From Stenotrophomonas geniculata ATCC 19374 = JCM 13324 (GTDB lineage: Bacteria; Pseudomonadota; Gammaproteobacteria; Xanthomonadales; Xanthomonadaceae): DNA of 57,151 nucleotides. The stretch is taken from positions 1 to 57,151 of the forward strand of contig NZ_LLXT01000116.1 of assembly GCF_001431625.1 (NCBI RefSeq). The letters run 5' to 3'. Under the pieces are notes generated by a model, which had not been told where the DNA came from, did not search any database, and saw only the letters and a program-made list of their open reading frames with translations. A program made the translations under genes and the position numbers. Positions 28,969-36,728 of this stretch are shown one piece after another; the stretch's first letter is position 1; each line of letters opens with the position of its first letter.

Positions 28969-30326
28969 AGCATCTTGAGATCGAATGCCGGGCGGGTAGC
29001 GGCCGGCAGCGCGTCACCGTACAGGTCGTGCTCGTCGCTCTCGGTGATTTCCACGTCGACGAACTCACCCACGCGCAGCGGCACCTGGTCGGCATTCTGG
29101 ATGTGCACCAGGCCGTCGATCTCCGGGGCATCGGCCTTGGAGCGGGCCACGGCGATATCGCCTTCGATGGCGTCGACCAGGCACTGCTGCACGGTGCCGA
29201 TTTTGGCTTCCAGGCGTGCCGCGGAAATCCGCGCCTGCTTTTCCATGAAACGGGCCAGGCGCTCCTGCTTCACTTCCTCCGGTACCGCATCGGGCAGGTC
29301 GTTGGCGGTGGCGCCTTCCACCGGCGAATAGGCGAACGCACCGACGCGGTCCAGCTGCGCTTCGTCGAGGAACGACAGCAGCTCTTCGAACTCGGCCTCG
29401 GTCTCGCCCGGGAAGCCAACGATGAAGGTCGAACGCACGGTGATGTCCGGGGCGATACGGCGCCAGTTCTGTACGCGCTCCAGGGTCTTCTCGACCGCGC
29501 CGGGGCGCTTCATCAGGCGCAGGATGCGCGGGCTGGCATGCTGGAACGGAATGTCCAGGTACGGCAGGATGCGGTTCTCGGCCATCAGCGGCACCACCTC
29601 GTCCACGTGCGGGTACGGGTAGACGTAGTGCATGCGCACCCACGCATCCAGCTCGGACAGGCCTTCGCACAGCGCCTTCAGGCGGGTCTGGTAGGCCTTG
29701 TTGCGCCACATCTTCTCGGCGTACTTCACGTCCACGCCATAGGCCGAGGTGTCCTGCGAAACCACCAGCAGCTCGCGCACGCCGCCCCGCACCAGGCGCT
29801 CGGCTTCGCGCAGCACCTCATCCACCGGGCGCGAGACCAGCTTGCCACGCATCGACGGGATGATGCAGAAGCTGCACTTGTGGTTGCAGCCCTCGGAAAT
29901 CTTCAGGTAGGCGTAGTGGCGCGGGGTCAGCTTGATGCCGTAGTCGGGCACCAGGTCCACGAACGGATCGTGCTTGGGCGGCAGTGCTTCATGCACCGCT
30001 TCCATCACGCTCTGGTAGTCCTGCGGGCCGGACACCGCCAGCACGTTGGGGTACGCCTCGCGGATCTGCTCCGGGCGCTTGCCCAGGCAGCCGGTGACGA
30101 TGACCTTGCCGTTCTGGTTCATCGCCTCGCCGATCGCGTCCAGCGATTCGGTCACTGCCGAATCGATGAAACCGCAGGTGTTGACCACCACCACGTCGGC
30201 CGAATCGTAGGACGGCACGATGTCGTAGCCTTCCGAGCGGAGCTGGGTAAGGATGCGTTCGGAATCGACAAGGGCCTTCGGGCAGCCAAGGCTGACGAAG
30301 CCGACTTTGGGGTTCAGCTGGGACAT
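28965..30326 (-). CDS. rimO: Ribosomal protein S12 methylthiotransferase
   Basis: RimO is a radical-SAM enzyme that adds a methylthio group to an aspartate of ribosomal protein S12. The 453-residue protein has the N-terminal UPF0004 cluster domain ([40 protein letters not shown]), the radical-SAM C-x3-C-x2-C in [12 protein letters not shown] near residue 145, and a C-terminal TRAM domain. ATG 30326 begins [17 protein letters not shown]; the upstream frame is not conserved. The downstream DUF3025 gene overlaps it. Confidence 0.98.
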   Translation of the reverse strand: MSQLNPKVGFVSLGCPKALVDSERILTQLRSEGYDIVPSYDSADVVVVNTCGFIDSAVTESLDAIGEAMNQNGKVIVTGCLGKRPEQIREAYPNVLAVSGPQDYQSVMEAVHEALPPKHDPFVDLVPDYGIKLTPRHYAYLKISEGCNHKCSFCIIPSMRGKLVSRPVDEVLREAERLVRGGVRELLVVSQDTSAYGVDVKYAEKMWRNKAYQTRLKALCEGLSELDAWVRMHYVYPYPHVDEVVPLMAENRILPYLDIPFQHASPRILRLMKRPGAVEKTLERVQNWRRIAPDITVRSTFIVGFPGETEAEFEELLSFLDEAQLDRVGAFAYSPVEGATANDLPDAVPEEVKQERLARFMEKQARISAARLEAKIGTVQQCLVDAIEGDIAVARSKADAPEIDGLVHIQNADQVPLRVGEFVDVEITESDEHDLYGDALPAATRPAFDLKML

Positions 30327-30352
30327 GGAATCGCGGGACTCTGGGGGCCTGG

Positions 30353-30374
30353 GCCCCTGCCGTCGTGGCAGGGG
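30353..30374. other. GC hairpin in the rimO leader / intergenic region
   Basis: CCCCTGCC and GGCAGGGG pair around GTCGT just upstream of rimO, within the 194-bp gap to the divergent dienelactone hydrolase gene. There is no T-run; it may be a leader hairpin or a simple GC palindrome. No promoter in this gap was convincing. Confidence 0.3.
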
Positions 30375-30520
30375 TTCCTGGGGGCCGGGGCCTGAAAGGG
30401 CGCCAGTATACCGGGGTTGGCGGCCGCGCTCTGAATGGCCAGCCGCCCGATCCCGCACAGCCGCTGACATCGCGCTAACCCACGCTGCACCGACAATGCC
30501 GTTCTGTTCCCCACAACGAG

Positions 30521-31201
30521 ATGGAAACGATGGCCGAGTGGATCACCCTGGATACGCATCACGGCCCGGTACGGGCCTGGCAGGCCCTGCCGGAGGGCAC
30601 CCCGCGTGGCGGGCTGGTGGTGGTGCAGGAAATTTTCGGCGCCAACCCGCACATCCGCGGCGTAGCGGAGCGCTTCGCGGCCGAAGGCTACGCGGTGCTG
30701 GCGCCGTCGTTCTTCGACCTGGTCGACGGTGCAGAAGCCGATCCGGATGCCCTACCCTATGACGCCGAAGGCGTGAAGCAGGGCCTGGAACGGGTGACCG
30801 CACTGGGCATGGAGAAGGCGCTGGAGGTCGTGCGTGCAGCCGCCACCCGGCTGGCGCCCCAAGGCAAGGTCGGCACGGTGGGCTACTGCTGGGGCGGCAC
30901 GGTGGCGATGCTGTCGGCCCTGCGCCTGGGCCTACCCTCGGTCAGCTATTACGGTGCGCGCAATGTCCAGTTCCTGGATGAGACGCCCAAGGCCCCGGTG
31001 ATCTTCCACTTCGGCGCCCAGGACAAGAGCATCCCGCCGGAGGCGGTCCAGGCCCATCGCGAGAAGCTGCCGCAGATGGCCACCTTCGTCTATCCGGCCG
31101 ACCACGCCTTCAACCGGGAGGTCGGACATGCGTATGATCCAGACAGCGCCACCCTGGCGCTGCAACGCACCCTGGACTTCTTCTCGGAGCATCTTGGATG
31201 A
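30521..31201 (+). CDS. Dienelactone hydrolase-family alpha/beta hydrolase
   Basis: The 226-residue enzyme has an unusual nucleophile cysteine in [14 protein letters not shown] (Cys 123), a Glu partner in [12 protein letters not shown] (Glu 37), an acid in [12 protein letters not shown] and a His in ADHAFNRE. This Cys-Asp-His arrangement defines the dienelactone hydrolase family. It is probably cytoplasmic. A second ATG nine bases in (30530) is a plausible start. The stop overlaps the HIT gene (ATGA). The substrate is unknown; no aromatic-ring degradation genes are adjacent, so a general detoxifying role is as likely as a pathway step. Confidence 0.9.
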   Translation: METMAEWITLDTHHGPVRAWQALPEGTPRGGLVVVQEIFGANPHIRGVAERFAAEGYAVLAPSFFDLVDGAEADPDALPYDAEGVKQGLERVTALGMEKALEVVRAAATRLAPQGKVGTVGYCWGGTVAMLSALRLGLPSVSYYGARNVQFLDETPKAPVIFHFGAQDKSIPPEAVQAHREKLPQMATFVYPADHAFNREVGHAYDPDSATLALQRTLDFFSEHLG

Positions 31202-31620
31202 GCGATTTCGAACTCGATTCACGCCTGGCCACCGATAGCGTGCTGGTGGCCGAAGGACCGTTGTCGCAAGTGCGGCTGATGAACGACGAACGATTCCCCT
31301 GGCTGGTGCTGGTACCGCGTCTGGCCGGGGTGACCGAGTGGATCGAGCTGGACGGCGAGCAGCAGGACAAGCTGCGCACCGAGCTCAACCGCGCCTGCAA
31401 GGCCCTGAAGGGCGCCGACGGGGTGGAGAAGATCAATATCGGTGCGCTGGGCAACATCGTGCGCCAGCTGCATTTCCATGTGATCGGCCGCCATGACGGC
31501 GACCCCGCGTGGCCGGGCCCGGTCTGGGGCAGCGGCCCCGCGCACCGCTACGAGCCGGGTGCGCTGGACCAGCATGTCGCCTACTGGAAGGAACGGCTAG
31601 GATATCCAGCCCAGTCCTGA
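31198..31620 (+). CDS. HIT-family (histidine triad) hydrolase
   Basis: The 140-residue protein has the triad loop IVRQLHFHVIGRHDGDPAWPGP, where the first His of the classical H-x-H-x-H is replaced by Gln but the two following His, including the nucleophile, are kept. This Q-x-H-x-H version is widespread in the diadenosine tetraphosphate-hydrolase-like branch of HIT proteins. The N-terminal half has RFPWLVLVPR. It overlaps the dienelactone hydrolase gene, and a small membrane gene follows 15 bp later. The natural nucleotide substrate is not indicated. Confidence 0.87.
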   Translation: MSDFELDSRLATDSVLVAEGPLSQVRLMNDERFPWLVLVPRLAGVTEWIELDGEQQDKLRTELNRACKALKGADGVEKINIGALGNIVRQLHFHVIGRHDGDPAWPGPVWGSGPAHRYEPGALDQHVAYWKERLGYPAQS

Positions 31621-31635
31621 GCGTTTGCCGACCCG

Positions 31636-31803
31636 ATGCGATTCAACCTCGTTGCCGCCGTCCTGCTGATCCTGATCGGCCTGTTCATGCTCGCCAGCAA
31701 CCTGGGCTGGACGCACCTGAACCTGTCCAAGCTGCTGCTGACCTGGTGGCCGGTGGCATTGGTGGGTGTCGGCATCGCGATGCTGTTCGGTCGCGGGAAA
31801 TAA
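31636..31803 (+). CDS. Small two-helix membrane protein (LiaI/LiaF transmembrane-region-like)
   Basis: This 55-residue product (MRFNLVAAVLLILIGLFMLA at the start, then SNLGWTHLNLSKLLLTWWP, ending GIAMLFGRGK) has two hydrophobic helices around a conserved-looking short loop with W-W-P. The layout resembles the LiaI/LiaF-type transmembrane domain found in many small inner-membrane proteins. It follows the HIT gene by 15 bp and ends 2 bp before a terminator, so it is probably the last gene of the dienelactone hydrolase operon. Function unknown. Confidence 0.72.
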   Translation: MRFNLVAAVLLILIGLFMLASNLGWTHLNLSKLLLTWWPVALVGVGIAMLFGRGK

Positions 31804-31805
31804 AG

Positions 31806-31831
31806 AAGGCGGCGCATTGCGCCGCCTTCCT
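31806..31831 (+). terminator. Terminator after the small membrane gene
   Basis: AAGGCGGCGC..GCGCCGCCTT forms a strong stem immediately after the stop codon, followed by CCTTC. The T-run is weak but the stem is long and perfectly paired. Confidence 0.75.
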
Positions 31832-31835
31832 TCAT

Positions 31836-31862
31836 GTAGAGCCGAGCCATGCTCGGCTTCAC
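31836..31862. repeat. Solo SMAG/GTAG unit
   Basis: One unit, GTAGAGCCGAGCCATGCTCGGC, is followed by TTCAC; no inverted partner is visible nearby. It lies between the small membrane gene and dcd. Confidence 0.85.
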
Positions 31863-31878
31863 AAATCGCCTGCAATCT

Positions 31879-32451
31879 TCAGGTCCGCGGCAGCGTCACG
31901 CCGGTCTGGCCCTGGTACTTGCCGCCACGATCGCGGTACGACGTCTCGCAGATGTCGTCGGCGGCCGCCTGGAAGAACAGCATCTGCGCTACGCCTTCAT
32001 TGGCGTAGATGCGCGCCGGCAGCGGCGTGGTGTTGCTGAATTCCAGGGTGACGTGCCCTTCCCATTCCGGTTCCAGCGGGGTCACGTTGACGATGATGCC
32101 GCAGCGCGCGTAGGTGCTCTTGCCCAGGCATACCACCAGGGTGTCGCGCGGGATGCGGAAGTACTCCACGGTGCGCGCCAGCGCGAAGCTGTTGGGCGGG
32201 ATGATGCATTCATCGCCGACGATATCGACGAAGCTGCCCGGATCGAAGTGCTTGGGATCGACGATGGTCGAGTTGATGTTGGTGAACACCTTGAACTCGC
32301 GCGAGCAGCGAACGTCGTAGCCGTAGCTGGAGGTGCCATAGCTGACGATGCGCTCGCCGTTGGCCTGCTTGACCTGCCCGGCCTCGAACGGCTCGATCAT
32401 GCCGTGCTGCTCGGACATGCGGCGGATCCAACGGTCACTCTTGATGCTCAT
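31879..32451 (-). CDS. dcd: dCTP deaminase
   Basis: Dcd deaminates dCTP to dUTP, supplying the dTMP pathway. The 190-residue protein begins [19 protein letters not shown] and contains [14 protein letters not shown], the [13 protein letters not shown] strand, [14 protein letters not shown] (the active-site segment) and the C-terminal [16 protein letters not shown] 32451 gives the family's usual length. It is downstream of the mrp/apbC gene on the same strand with a 77-bp gap. Confidence 0.97.
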   Translation of the reverse strand: MSIKSDRWIRRMSEQHGMIEPFEAGQVKQANGERIVSYGTSSYGYDVRCSREFKVFTNINSTIVDPKHFDPGSFVDIVGDECIIPPNSFALARTVEYFRIPRDTLVVCLGKSTYARCGIIVNVTPLEPEWEGHVTLEFSNTTPLPARIYANEGVAQMLFFQAAADDICETSYRDRGGKYQGQTGVTLPRT

Positions 32452-32528
32452 GCTTTGTCCTGGGGTACGAGGGGGCGCGAGGATTCTAGCAGGGGGCCGG
32501 GCGTCGCCGGCGGCCCCTGCCCGGGCAC

Positions 32529-33383
32529 TTACAGCAGCGACGACAGGATCGGGATCGAGGCACGCGGACGCTTGCCAACCTCCTCGATCAGGCGCTGCGC
32601 GGCATGGCGGTAGGCCTGGGCCGGGACCGAATCCGGCTGGGCCACGGTGATCGGGGTACCGGAATCGCCCTGCTCGCGGATGCCGATCTGCAGCGGCAGC
32701 GAACCGAGCAACGGCACGCCGTACTGCGCGGCCATGCGCTCGCCGCCGCCCTCGCCGAACAGGTGCTCGACATGCCCGCAGCTGCTGCAGGTATGCACCG
32801 CCATGTTCTCGACGATGCCCAGCACCGGCACCTCGACCTTCTCGAACATCTTCAGCGCCTTCTTCGCGTCCAGCGTGGCGATGTCCTGTGGCGTGGTGAC
32901 GATCACCGCACCGGCCAGCGGGATCTTCTGGGTCAGGGTCAGCTGGATGTCGCCGGTGCCCGGCGGCAGGTCGATCAGCAGGTAGTCCAGGTCGTCCCAC
33001 AAGGTGTCGTTGAACAGCTGGGTCATCGCCGAGGTGGCCATCGGCCCACGCCAGATCATCGGCGTGTCCTCTTCGATCAGGTAGCCGATCGACATGGTGT
33101 CGACGCCGAACGCACGCAGCGGCTCGATGCTCTTGTTGTCCGGGCTTTCCGGACGGCCGGACAGGCCCAGCATTGCCGGCACGCTGGGGCCATAGATGTC
33201 GGCGTCGAGCACGCCCACGCGCGCGCCGAGCTGCTGCAGCGCCACGGCCAGATTGACCGCGGTGGTCGACTTGCCGACGCCGCCCTTGCCCGAACCAACC
33301 GCGATCACATTGCGGATGCGGGCATGCGGCGTGAGTCCCTTCTGGACCTGGCTTGCATGGGGACGGCGGGGAGAACTGTTCAC
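32529..33383 (-). CDS. apbC: Mrp/ApbC iron-sulfur cluster carrier ATPase
   Basis: The protein, about 284 residues from GTG 33383, is a MinD/Mrp-type P-loop ATPase that transfers Fe-S clusters to apoproteins. It has the deviant Walker [32 protein letters not shown], the switch [14 protein letters not shown] and the cluster-binding C-x2-C in [14 protein letters not shown]. It lacks the N-terminal MIP18-like domain found in E. coli Mrp. The start is uncertain: a GTG at 33392 and a longer upstream frame exist. It is divergent from the first TonB receptor gene. Confidence 0.9.
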   Translation of the reverse strand: MNSSPRRPHASQVQKGLTPHARIRNVIAVGSGKGGVGKSTTAVNLAVALQQLGARVGVLDADIYGPSVPAMLGLSGRPESPDNKSIEPLRAFGVDTMSIGYLIEEDTPMIWRGPMATSAMTQLFNDTLWDDLDYLLIDLPPGTGDIQLTLTQKIPLAGAVIVTTPQDIATLDAKKALKMFEKVEVPVLGIVENMAVHTCSSCGHVEHLFGEGGGERMAAQYGVPLLGSLPLQIGIREQGDSGTPITVAQPDSVPAQAYRHAAQRLIEEVGKRPRASIPILSSLL

Positions 33384-33482
33384 AACGAGCACCGGCGGGG
33401 TCAGGGGGAATAACCGAGCATCATACAAGCTGGACGTAACCTGACTGAAATTCAGGATTGCTACAGATTCGTGCACAGATTG

Positions 33483-33503
33483 TTAAGTTCATGTTACGTT
33501 CGA
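33483..33503 (+). promoter_or_regulatory. Shared TonB-receptor upstream motif (copy 1)
   Basis: TTAAGTTCATGTTACGTTCGA fits TTAAG-N2-C-N2-GTT-N2-GTT and ends with CGA. It lies about 95 bases before the start of the first receptor. The same pattern occurs upstream of the other two receptors in the window. It may be a promoter element or an operator. Confidence 0.6.
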
Positions 33504-33597
33504 CCCGCACTGTTTTGGGCTGCGGAGCTGGCATTCCCAGCCCGCGCGATGGCGCATGCGCAGTGCCGTTTTTGTTTTTGCTCTCCAATGGAACTAC

Positions 33598-36390
33598 ATG
33601 AACTACGTAAGCAACACCGCACGTCGCAACACGCTCGCCGTCGCCCTGATTTCCGCTCTGATGGCCGCCGCCCCGGCAATGGCCCAGGACAAGGCGACCA
33701 ACCTGGACAAGATCACCGTCACCGGTTCGCTGATCCCGCAGACCCAGGTTGAAACCCAGACCCCGGTGATGTCCATCACCGCCGAAGACATCCAGACCCG
33801 CGGCTTCAGCAGTGTTGCTGAAGTGCTGCAGCAGTCGTCGCTGACCACTGGCGGCCTGCAGGGCGGCCAGACCTCGGGTTCGTTCACCCAGGGCGCCGAA
33901 GCCGCCGGCATGTTCGGCCTGAATCCGGGCTACACCAAGTACCTGATCAACGGCCGCCCGATGCTCTCGTATCCGGCGCTGTACAACGGCAGCGAAACCT
34001 TCAACAACATCAGCGGCATTCCGATCGACATCGTCGAGCGGATCGAAGTGCTGCCGGGCGGCCAGTCCTCGCTGTACGGCTCGGACGCGATCGCCGGTGT
34101 GGTCAACATCATCCTGAAGGAGCGCATGGACGGCGGCACCATGACCCTCCGTGGCGGCACCTACACCGAAGGCGGCGGCAGCAACATCCGCTTCAGCGCT
34201 GCCAAGGGCATCAACGCCTTCGACGACCGCTTCCATGCGCTGTTCAACGTGCAGATCGAGAACGGCAGCCCGATCTGGGGCTACCAGCGCGACATCACCC
34301 GCCAGAACAACCCGGTCGGCTACACCGCCCAGGTTCCGTCGAACGACTTCGCCGTCATCACCAACGCTGACAACAAGCTGCTGATGATGGACCCGAGCCG
34401 TTGCGCCAACGTCGCTGGGCTGTATGACGGCACCACCGTGGTCGGCCAGCGCGCGTCGGGCGAGTCCTGCGGTTCGGTGTACAGCGCCGGCTACAAGACC
34501 CTGAAGAACGGCAAGAACAGCGGCCAGTTCTACTCGTCGATGACCTTCGACGTGAACGACAACTTCCAGCTGTTCGCCGACGTGCTGTACAGCAAGGAAA
34601 AGACCGAGTTCACCTCCGGCTCGAGCGCCCTGTGGTGGGGCACCAAGTCGAGCCTGGGCAGCTTCTACGACCAGGGCCTGGGCAAGGTCGTTAACCTGCA
34701 GCGCGCCTTCGCGCCGGAAGAAATCGGCCCGGGCCATTACAACAACATCATGAACTCCGACGAAAGCCGTGCGTACCAGGTCACCCTGGGCGGCAAGGGC
34801 ATGGTCGGCGACTGGGACTACAGCGCCAGCTTCACCCGTGGCGAGTACCGCCTGGACCAGAACCGCTTCGTGCGCTGGAAAGACAAGATCGATGGCTTCT
34901 TCGTCGACAACGTGCTGGGCCCCAAGCTGGGCACCACCGCTGATGGCTTCGACATCTACAACCCGAACTACGCGGCCTTCTACTCGCCGATCACCCCTGA
35001 CCAGTTCGCCAGCTTCACCGGCTACGGTACCCACCGCAGCAAGACCTGGCAGAACCTGGGTCGCGTGCAGGTGACCAACGGCTCGCTGTTCAGCCTGCCG
35101 GGCGGTGACGCCGGCCTGGCCGTCGTGCTGGAAGGTGGCAGCGAAGGTTGGGACTACTCGCCGGACCAGGCGTTCGTCAAGGGCAACGTGTGGGGCACCA
35201 CCGCCGTCGCCGGCGCCGGCCACCGCAGCAACTACGCGGTCACCAGCGAACTGCGCATGCCGCTGCACGACACCCTGACCGTCAGCGCCTCGGGCCGCTA
35301 TGACGCCTTCAAGATCGCCGACAAGACCGTCGACAAGGCCACCTACAGCATCGGCCTGGAATTCCGTCCGATCGAGAGCCTGCTGCTGCGCGGCAAGTAC
35401 GGTACCGCCTTCCGCGCACCGACCCTGTCCGATGCCTTCCAGGGCATGAGCGGTTCGTACTCGTCCGGCCAGAACGACTACTACCGCTGCAGCCAGTTGG
35501 GCTATGGCCTGCGTGATGAGAAGTGCTCGTTCTACAAGAACACCTCGGTATACAGCGAAAAGTCTGGCAACCCGGACCTGAAGCCGATCACCGCCGACGT
35601 CTGGAGCGCTGGTGTGGTGTGGGCCCCGGTCAGCAACTTCTCGCTGTCGGCCGACTACTACAACTGGAAGATCAAGAACGAGGTCAAGACCCTGAGCTCG
35701 GACCAGCTGCTGCTGGCCGAGTACCAGTGCCACAACGGCCTGCCGAACAACACCTCGGCCAGCTGCGGTGACGTGACCAACTGGGTGTCCCGCGATGAAA
35801 AGAGCGGCAATCTGGAACGCGTATACACGCCGAAGCTCAACGTTGCCAGCCAGAACTTGGAAGCGGTGACCGTGGCGGCCAAGTACCAGCAGGATATCGG
35901 CCGCTTCGGCTCGCTAATGTTCTCCGGCAACTACACCAACATGCTGAAGCGTGAAGTGCAGCCGATGCCGGGCGCCGCCAAGCTCGACCTGCTGAGCGAC
36001 CCGTACAACATGTGGTACTACGACAACTTCGCCAAGGTCCGCGGCGATCTGTCGGTGGCCTGGAACATCGCCAAGTTCACCACCACTGTGTACGCCAACT
36101 ACGTCGGCAGCACCCCGAACTACCTGGCCTACACCGGCCGCAGCTACGGCTATGTCCACTCCTCCGGCGCCAAGGCCGGCAAGTGGGGTTCGTACACCAC
36201 GTACAACCTGAGCATGAACTACCAGGCACAGGACGATCTGGTCCTGTCGCTGATGGTCAACAACGTGTTCAACAAACTGCCGGAAGGCCAGCGCTACAAC
36301 TACCCGGGCAACGAATCGACCCCGTTCAACGACGGCTTCTACAGCGTCTACGGCCGCCAGATCTCGGCCCAGGTCAAGTACAACTTCTGA
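33598..36390 (+). CDS. TonB-dependent outer-membrane receptor 1
   Basis: The 930-residue protein has a signal peptide (LAVALISALMAAAPAMAQ), an N-terminal TonB-box-like stretch (LDKITVTGSLIP), a plug domain (AEDIQTRGFSSVAEVLQQ, KYLINGRPML, IVERIEVLPGGQSSLYGSDAIAG), and a 22-strand barrel ending in aromatic GRQISAQVKYNF. ATG 33598 gives the complete signal peptide. Such receptors import siderophores, oligosaccharides, peptides or vitamins using proton motive force; the substrate cannot be read from sequence. It is followed by a terminator, then by a second receptor with its own promoter region, so it is probably monocistronic. Confidence 0.93.
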   Translation: MNYVSNTARRNTLAVALISALMAAAPAMAQDKATNLDKITVTGSLIPQTQVETQTPVMSITAEDIQTRGFSSVAEVLQQSSLTTGGLQGGQTSGSFTQGAEAAGMFGLNPGYTKYLINGRPMLSYPALYNGSETFNNISGIPIDIVERIEVLPGGQSSLYGSDAIAGVVNIILKERMDGGTMTLRGGTYTEGGGSNIRFSAAKGINAFDDRFHALFNVQIENGSPIWGYQRDITRQNNPVGYTAQVPSNDFAVITNADNKLLMMDPSRCANVAGLYDGTTVVGQRASGESCGSVYSAGYKTLKNGKNSGQFYSSMTFDVNDNFQLFADVLYSKEKTEFTSGSSALWWGTKSSLGSFYDQGLGKVVNLQRAFAPEEIGPGHYNNIMNSDESRAYQVTLGGKGMVGDWDYSASFTRGEYRLDQNRFVRWKDKIDGFFVDNVLGPKLGTTADGFDIYNPNYAAFYSPITPDQFASFTGYGTHRSKTWQNLGRVQVTNGSLFSLPGGDAGLAVVLEGGSEGWDYSPDQAFVKGNVWGTTAVAGAGHRSNYAVTSELRMPLHDTLTVSASGRYDAFKIADKTVDKATYSIGLEFRPIESLLLRGKYGTAFRAPTLSDAFQGMSGSYSSGQNDYYRCSQLGYGLRDEKCSFYKNTSVYSEKSGNPDLKPITADVWSAGVVWAPVSNFSLSADYYNWKIKNEVKTLSSDQLLLAEYQCHNGLPNNTSASCGDVTNWVSRDEKSGNLERVYTPKLNVASQNLEAVTVAAKYQQDIGRFGSLMFSGNYTNMLKREVQPMPGAAKLDLLSDPYNMWYYDNFAKVRGDLSVAWNIAKFTTTVYANYVGSTPNYLAYTGRSYGYVHSSGAKAGKWGSYTTYNLSMNYQAQDDLVLSLMVNNVFNKLPEGQRYNYPGNESTPFNDGFYSVYGRQISAQVKYNF

Positions 36391-36423
36391 TCCCGTCGTT
36401 TTCCGGACTCCGTGTCTGGACCA

Positions 36424-36451
36424 GGCCCCGCTTCGGCGGGGCCTTTTTTTT
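36424..36451 (+). terminator. Terminator after receptor 1
   Basis: GGCCCCGCTTCGGCGGGGCC forms a perfect stem followed by eight T, 33 bp past the receptor stop codon. Confidence 0.93.
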
Positions 36452-36728
36452 GGCCAGTCAACCTGTCTCGCTGCGCAAAGGCACCCCATTCCGCCCATTC
36501 ATCTTCAACTCATAAAGACTGAACATGCACATCACGAATGAGACCAAGCTACCGAATTCATTGCACTTTCAAGTCCAACGAATGCACATTTCGAGACATA
36601 GAGTAACGCGAACCTCCATTTTTCGTTAAGCCCGTGTTAGGTTCGATGAACCACAGGCCTACACATGAACGCCGCTGTAACGCCTGAATGGAATCAGCAT
36701 GCTTCAGTCAACAAGGGGATCCACTACG
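36452..36728 (+). other. AT-richer promoter region of receptor 2
   Basis: This gap between the terminator of receptor 1 and the start of receptor 2 is clearly less GC-rich than its surroundings. It holds no open reading frame I can support. The shared receptor motif lies near its 3' part (36626-36646), and AAGGGG ten bases before the ATG is the likely ribosome-binding site. Confidence 0.6.
36626..36646 (+). promoter_or_regulatory. Shared TonB-receptor upstream motif (copy 2)
   Basis: TTAAGCCCGTGTTAGGTTCGA fits TTAAG-N2-C-N2-GTT-N2-GTT and shares the CGA tail with copy 1. It lies 82 bases upstream of the second receptor's ATG. Confidence 0.6.

Noticed and set aside
33421..35733. A 770-codon open frame antisense to TonB receptor 1
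   Set aside because: Low-complexity Val/Ala/Gly/Gln composition, no domains, and the plus-strand receptor has clear plug and barrel motifs.
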